Of a stretch of DNA of 64,000 nt, positions 61,403-64,000 are shown piece after piece. The stretch covers positions 1 to 64,000 of the forward strand of contig NZ_BBQI01000102.1 of NCBI RefSeq assembly GCF_001652915.1, written 5' to 3'. The stretch comes from Cupriavidus sp. D384 (GTDB lineage Bacteria; Pseudomonadota; Gammaproteobacteria; Burkholderiales; Burkholderiaceae). The position numbers and the translations under genes were made by a program. The notes beneath the pieces were generated by a model, which was not told where the DNA came from, made no database searches, and was given only the letters and a program-made list of their open reading frames with translations. Numbering within the stretch: the first letter of the stretch is position 1; every line of letters starts with the position of its first letter.

Positions 61403-62848
61403 TTACTTCGCTTCGATCTTCTCGATTGCAGCCGCGACACCGGCGCCGTAGGCGGGGTCGGCCTGCGTGCAGTGCAGGATGTGGCGCTGCTGCACGGGCT
61501 TCGACACGCCCTTGATGGCGCGGGCCGTGTTGTCGAACAGCGTCTGCTGCTGGGCCGGCGACATCAGGCGGAACAGGTCGCCTGCCTGCGAGAAGTAGTC
61601 GTCGTCGACACGGTGGTTCCAGTGGTCGGCGGCGCCTTCGACCGACAGCGGCGGCTCACGGAAATCCGGTTGCTCGGCCCACTCGCCGCGCGTATTGGGC
61701 TCGTAGCCAATGGTGCCGCCCGCGTTGCCGTCGGTGCGGCCACGGCCATCCCGGTGATAGCTGTTGACGTACTTCGCGGCCTTCGGCGAGTTCACCGGAA
61801 TCAGGTGATGGTTCACGCCCAGGCGATAGCGCTCGGCGTCGCCATACGAGAACAGGCGGCCTTGCAGCATCTTGTCCGGCGAGAAGCCGATACCCGGCAC
61901 GATCGTCGACGGTGCAAACGCGGCCTGCTCCACCTCGGCGAAGTGATTCTCCGGATTGCGGTTCAGTTCCAGCACGCCCACCTCGATCAGCGGGTAGTCC
62001 TTCTTGGACCAGACCTTGGTCAGGTCGAACGGGTTGTAGCGATACTTGCCGGCGTCAGCCTCGGGCATGATCTGCACGAAGAGCTTCCAGCGCGGGAATT
62101 CGCCGCGCTCGATGGCTTCATACAGGTCGCGCTGATGATATTCGCGGTCGCGGCCGGTCACTTCGGCGGCCTCGGCATCGGTCAGGTTCTGGATGCCCTG
62201 CTGGGTCACGAAGTGGAACTTCACCCAGTGGCGCTGCATGTCCTTGCTGATGAAGCTGTACGTATGGCTGCCGAAGCCGTGCATATGGCGCCAGCTGCGC
62301 GGAATGCCGCGGTCGCTCATCACGATGGTGACCTGGTGGAACGCCTCGGGCAGGCTGGTCCAGAAGTCCCAGTTGGTCTCGGCGCTGCGCATGCCGGTGC
62401 GCGGGTCGCGCTTCACGGCGTGGTTCAGGTCGGGGAATTTGAGCGGGTCGCGCAGGAAGAAGACCGGTGTGTTGTTGCCCACCAGGTCCCAGTTGCCTTC
62501 CTCGGTATAGAACTTCATGGCGAAGCCGCGAATGTCGCGCTCGGCGTCGGCAGCGCCGCGTTCGCCGGCCACCGACGAGAAGCGCAGGAAGAGATCGGTC
62601 TTCTTGCCGATCTCCGAGAACAGGTTGGCGCGCGTGTACCTGGTGATGTCGTGCGTGACGGTGAACGTGCCATAGGCGCCCGAGCCCTTGGCATGCATGC
62701 GGCGCTCGGGGATGACTTCGCGGTCGAAGTGGGCGAGCTTTTCCAGGAACCAGACATCCTGGAGCAGGGCCGGGCCGCGCGGGCCGGCCGTCTGGATGTT
62801 GTTGTTGTCGACGACGGGCGCGCCGAAAGCGGTCGTGAGCTTTTTCAT
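61403..62848 (-). CDS. Monofunctional haem catalase
   Basis: This 481-residue clade-3-sized catalase has active-site His52 in ERRMHAKGSGAYG, the distal Asn in DLVGNNTPVFFLRDP and the proximal Tyr in RLFSYGDAERYRLG. No signal peptide is present, so it is cytoplasmic. It disproportionates H2O2. ATG 62848 begins the conserved TTAFGAPVVDNNN segment. The ankyrin gene downstream probably belongs to the same transcript. An unusual set of inverted repeats fills its 334-bp upstream gap. Confidence 0.93.
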   Translation of the reverse strand: MKKLTTAFGAPVVDNNNIQTAGPRGPALLQDVWFLEKLAHFDREVIPERRMHAKGSGAYGTFTVTHDITRYTRANLFSEIGKKTDLFLRFSSVAGERGAADAERDIRGFAMKFYTEEGNWDLVGNNTPVFFLRDPLKFPDLNHAVKRDPRTGMRSAETNWDFWTSLPEAFHQVTIVMSDRGIPRSWRHMHGFGSHTYSFISKDMQRHWVKFHFVTQQGIQNLTDAEAAEVTGRDREYHQRDLYEAIERGEFPRWKLFVQIMPEADAGKYRYNPFDLTKVWSKKDYPLIEVGVLELNRNPENHFAEVEQAAFAPSTIVPGIGFSPDKMLQGRLFSYGDAERYRLGVNHHLIPVNSPKAAKYVNSYHRDGRGRTDGNAGGTIGYEPNTRGEWAEQPDFREPPLSVEGAADHWNHRVDDDYFSQAGDLFRLMSPAQQQTLFDNTARAIKGVSKPVQQRHILHCTQADPAYGAGVAAAIEKIEAK

Positions 62849-62955
62849 TGGATTCCTTGATGCAGACGGCAAGGCCTGATGGGCCCTGCCTGGACGTTTG
62901 TGGGTCTGACTAGGCTGACACCGATGGCGCGATGCACCGGCGGAAGTCGATTTAA

Positions 62956-63009
62956 CTATCGCAGATGGACTGCGACAAGTCATATCGTATTGATCAATGA
63001 CTGCGATAG
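62956..63009. promoter_or_regulatory. Inverted repeat in the catalase promoter region
   Basis: CTATCGCAG (62956-62964) and CTGCGATAG (63001-63009) are exact reverse complements. The perfect palindrome ATTGATCAAT (62989-62998) lies between them. An OxyR-like arrangement (ATAG-N7-CTAT) is not present. It is a likely regulator-binding region of unknown specificity. Confidence 0.45.
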
Positions 63010-63025
63010 GCCATCAGACTTTTAG

Positions 63026-63137
63026 GTTACTGAATTAAGAGTTTTGCTATGGAATGTATGCTGTCGTCCAAAGGCCGATCACCCTTTTGACACGAATTTG
63101 ATATTGCCGAGTCGGATCTTTTCAGTAACTGGACGAC
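63026..63137. other. Crossing inverted repeats in the catalase upstream gap
   Basis: GTTACTGAA (63026-63034) pairs with TTCAGTAAC (63121-63129). GTCGTCCA (63063-63070) pairs with TGGACGAC (63130-63137). The order A-B-A'-B', with A' and B' directly adjacent, is a crossing layout. The remainder of the 334-bp gap holds no gene. Confidence 0.45.
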
Positions 63138-63182
63138 GGAATCCGTAGGCTGGAGACATGAACAGACAGCCAGGAGCCTGCC

Positions 63183-63368
63183 ATGACGATATGGATGGCG
63201 TTTCGGATCGGGATTGCGGTGATTGCCCTGTTGGCGCTGATCGCGTTGTTCGTGTGCCAGTACCGGCTGTCGTCCCGCGTGTCGTGCCCGGTGTCGCGGC
63301 GCGGGCCCGTGCGCAGCGGCCCGGACGGCGACGGGCTTCAGTCGTCGGACGTGGCGAACTGGAACTGA
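63183..63368 (+). CDS. Small membrane protein, hypothetical
   Basis: This 61-residue peptide MTIWMAFRIGIAVIALLALIAL... has one hydrophobic helix (~5-27), then a basic RLSSR...SRRGPVRSG stretch and an acidic tail. AGGAG lies 7 nt before the ATG. Its 3' end overlaps the convergent GGDEF gene by 31 bp. No family is recognised. Confidence 0.55.
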   Translation: MTIWMAFRIGIAVIALLALIALFVCQYRLSSRVSCPVSRRGPVRSGPDGDGLQSSDVANWN

Positions 63369-64000
63369 CCCTTGCCCTGGGCCTTGGCCCGGTACAGGGC
63401 GCGGTCGGCCAGGTGCAGGATATCGTCGGCGGTCAGGCCTTCGGGGCGCACGTGTGCAATGCCGATGCTGACGCCGAGCCGGGCCTCGTGGCCGGTGGAC
63501 AGCAGATAGGGTGCGCTCACTTCGCGCAGCAGGTCATGCGCCAGCGCCTGCACGCTCTGCGTGCTTTCATTGCGTAGCACGATCACGAATTCGTCGCCGC
63601 CGATGCGATAGACCAGGCCACGGCCCGGCACCGCGCCGCGCAGGCGCTCGCCCACGCGGATCAGCAGTTCGTCGCCGCTGCCATGGCCGAACGAGTCGTT
63701 GACCGGCTTGAAGCCGTCCAGGTCCATATACAGCAACGTCAGGTAGCGGCCGGCGGCCATGCGATGGACGCTGGCTTCGCGGATCTCGGCAAGCAGGCTG
63801 GACCGGTTCAGCAGCCCGGTCAGGGAATCGTGGCGGGCCCGATGGGCGTTTTCGCGCTCGGAGCGCATGGTCGCCACCACCATCGCATTCATGCGAAACG
63901 ACGCGCTGGTCATGCTGATGACATAAACCGGCAACTGCAGCAGCGTCAGCAGGAACAGCGGTTCGTGGGCCACCAGCGCGCCCGCGCAGATCGGGCCCAG
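63338..64000 (-). CDS. Membrane diguanylate cyclase, N-terminus outside window
   Basis: The frame is open to base 64000, so the N-terminus is missing. The visible part has a hydrophobic segment (FLLTLLQLPVYVISMTSASF), a short coiled linker, and a GGDEF domain with HDSLTGLLNRSSL, YMDLDGFKPVNDSFGH and YRIGGDEFVIVL. The active site is intact. The residues before GGDEF (RGLVYRI) lack the RxxD inhibitory site. It makes c-di-GMP at the membrane. Confidence 0.88.
   Translation of the reverse strand: MGPICAGALVAHEPLFLLTLLQLPVYVISMTSASFRMNAMVVATMRSERENAHRARHDSLTGLLNRSSLLAEIREASVHRMAAGRYLTLLYMDLDGFKPVNDSFGHGSGDELLIRVGERLRGAVPGRGLVYRIGGDEFVIVLRNESTQSVQALAHDLLREVSAPYLLSTGHEARLGVSIGIAHVRPEGLTADDILHLADRALYRAKAQGKGQFQFATSDD

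Noticed and set aside
62956..63009. OxyR binding site at the catalase promoter
   Set aside because: The CTAT and ATAG elements are in the wrong order and 46 bp apart, not ATAG-N7-CTAT-N7 quartets.
1..64000. CRISPR arrays, insertion sequences, tRNA or rRNA genes
   Set aside because: No regular spacer-repeat pattern, no transposase or integrase motifs and no cloverleaf-like or rRNA sequence was recognised by eye.

Overview
This is a GC-rich (roughly two-thirds G+C), densely coded chromosomal segment from a betaproteobacterium. It most likely comes from the Burkholderiaceae and looks Cupriavidus-like. The call rests on gene content: Bug-type tripartite tricarboxylate transporters, a cyoABCD oxidase, cynR/cynT, and several methyl-accepting and c-di-GMP proteins. 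It also rests on the many long open antisense frames typical of such DNA. The genus is an inference, not something read directly. No transposase, integrase, tRNA, rRNA or CRISPR array was found.

Layout. (1) 1-2604: the end of a formylglycine-generating enzyme, a MetQ/NlpA-like binding protein and a YkgJ-type cysteine-cluster protein, all overlapping by 7-8 bases. (2) 2787-6982: a lone fliD, a Cache-domain chemoreceptor and a PAS-LuxR regulator. (3) 7083-10775: small redox and regulatory genes. (4) 11035-15876: a Fur-box-preceded five-gene operon (PepSY, DUF2271, DUF4198, ApbE, CysJ-like flavoreductase) that reads as an iron-regulated transmembrane electron-transfer system. The DUF2271 protein carries an ApbE flavinylation motif. 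(5) 15976-18414: a penicillin-acylase-family hydrolase. (6) 18618-29268: a catabolic locus of unknown substrate under a GntR/FCD regulator. It comprises a YdiJ-like FAD/Fe-S dehydrogenase, a class V aminotransferase, TctC/TctB/TctA, an enoyl-CoA hydratase and a CaiB-type CoA-transferase. (7) 29293-43196: lipid, envelope and transport genes (PAQR/hemolysin III, phospholipase C, FKBP, TauE, amidohydrolase, LysP, squalene/phytoene synthase, DUF899, CDP-diacylglycerol pyrophosphatase, MFS). (8) 43266-49225: a second chemoreceptor and the cyo operon. (9) 49373-56673: an MFS transporter, cynR/cynT without cynS, and three signalling proteins (GAF-GGDEF, HDOD-GAF, PAS-GGDEF-EAL). (10) 56987-58251: threonine deaminase behind an apparent isoleucine attenuator. 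(11) 58307-64000: an AAHS transporter, an SDR, an ankyrin protein with catalase, a small membrane peptide and the C-terminal part of a membrane diguanylate cyclase.

The strongest non-obvious signals are regulatory. A complete attenuator (Ile-rich 20-codon leader, pause hairpin, antiterminator, T-tailed terminator) precedes a threonine deaminase that lacks its allosteric domain. Two chemoreceptors far apart share the same sigma-28 promoter layout. A 13/15 Fur box precedes the flavin electron-transfer operon. Mirror-image 12-bp sites flank the GntR/aminotransferase divergent promoter. A dispersed GC-rich palindromic repeat sits only in gene gaps.
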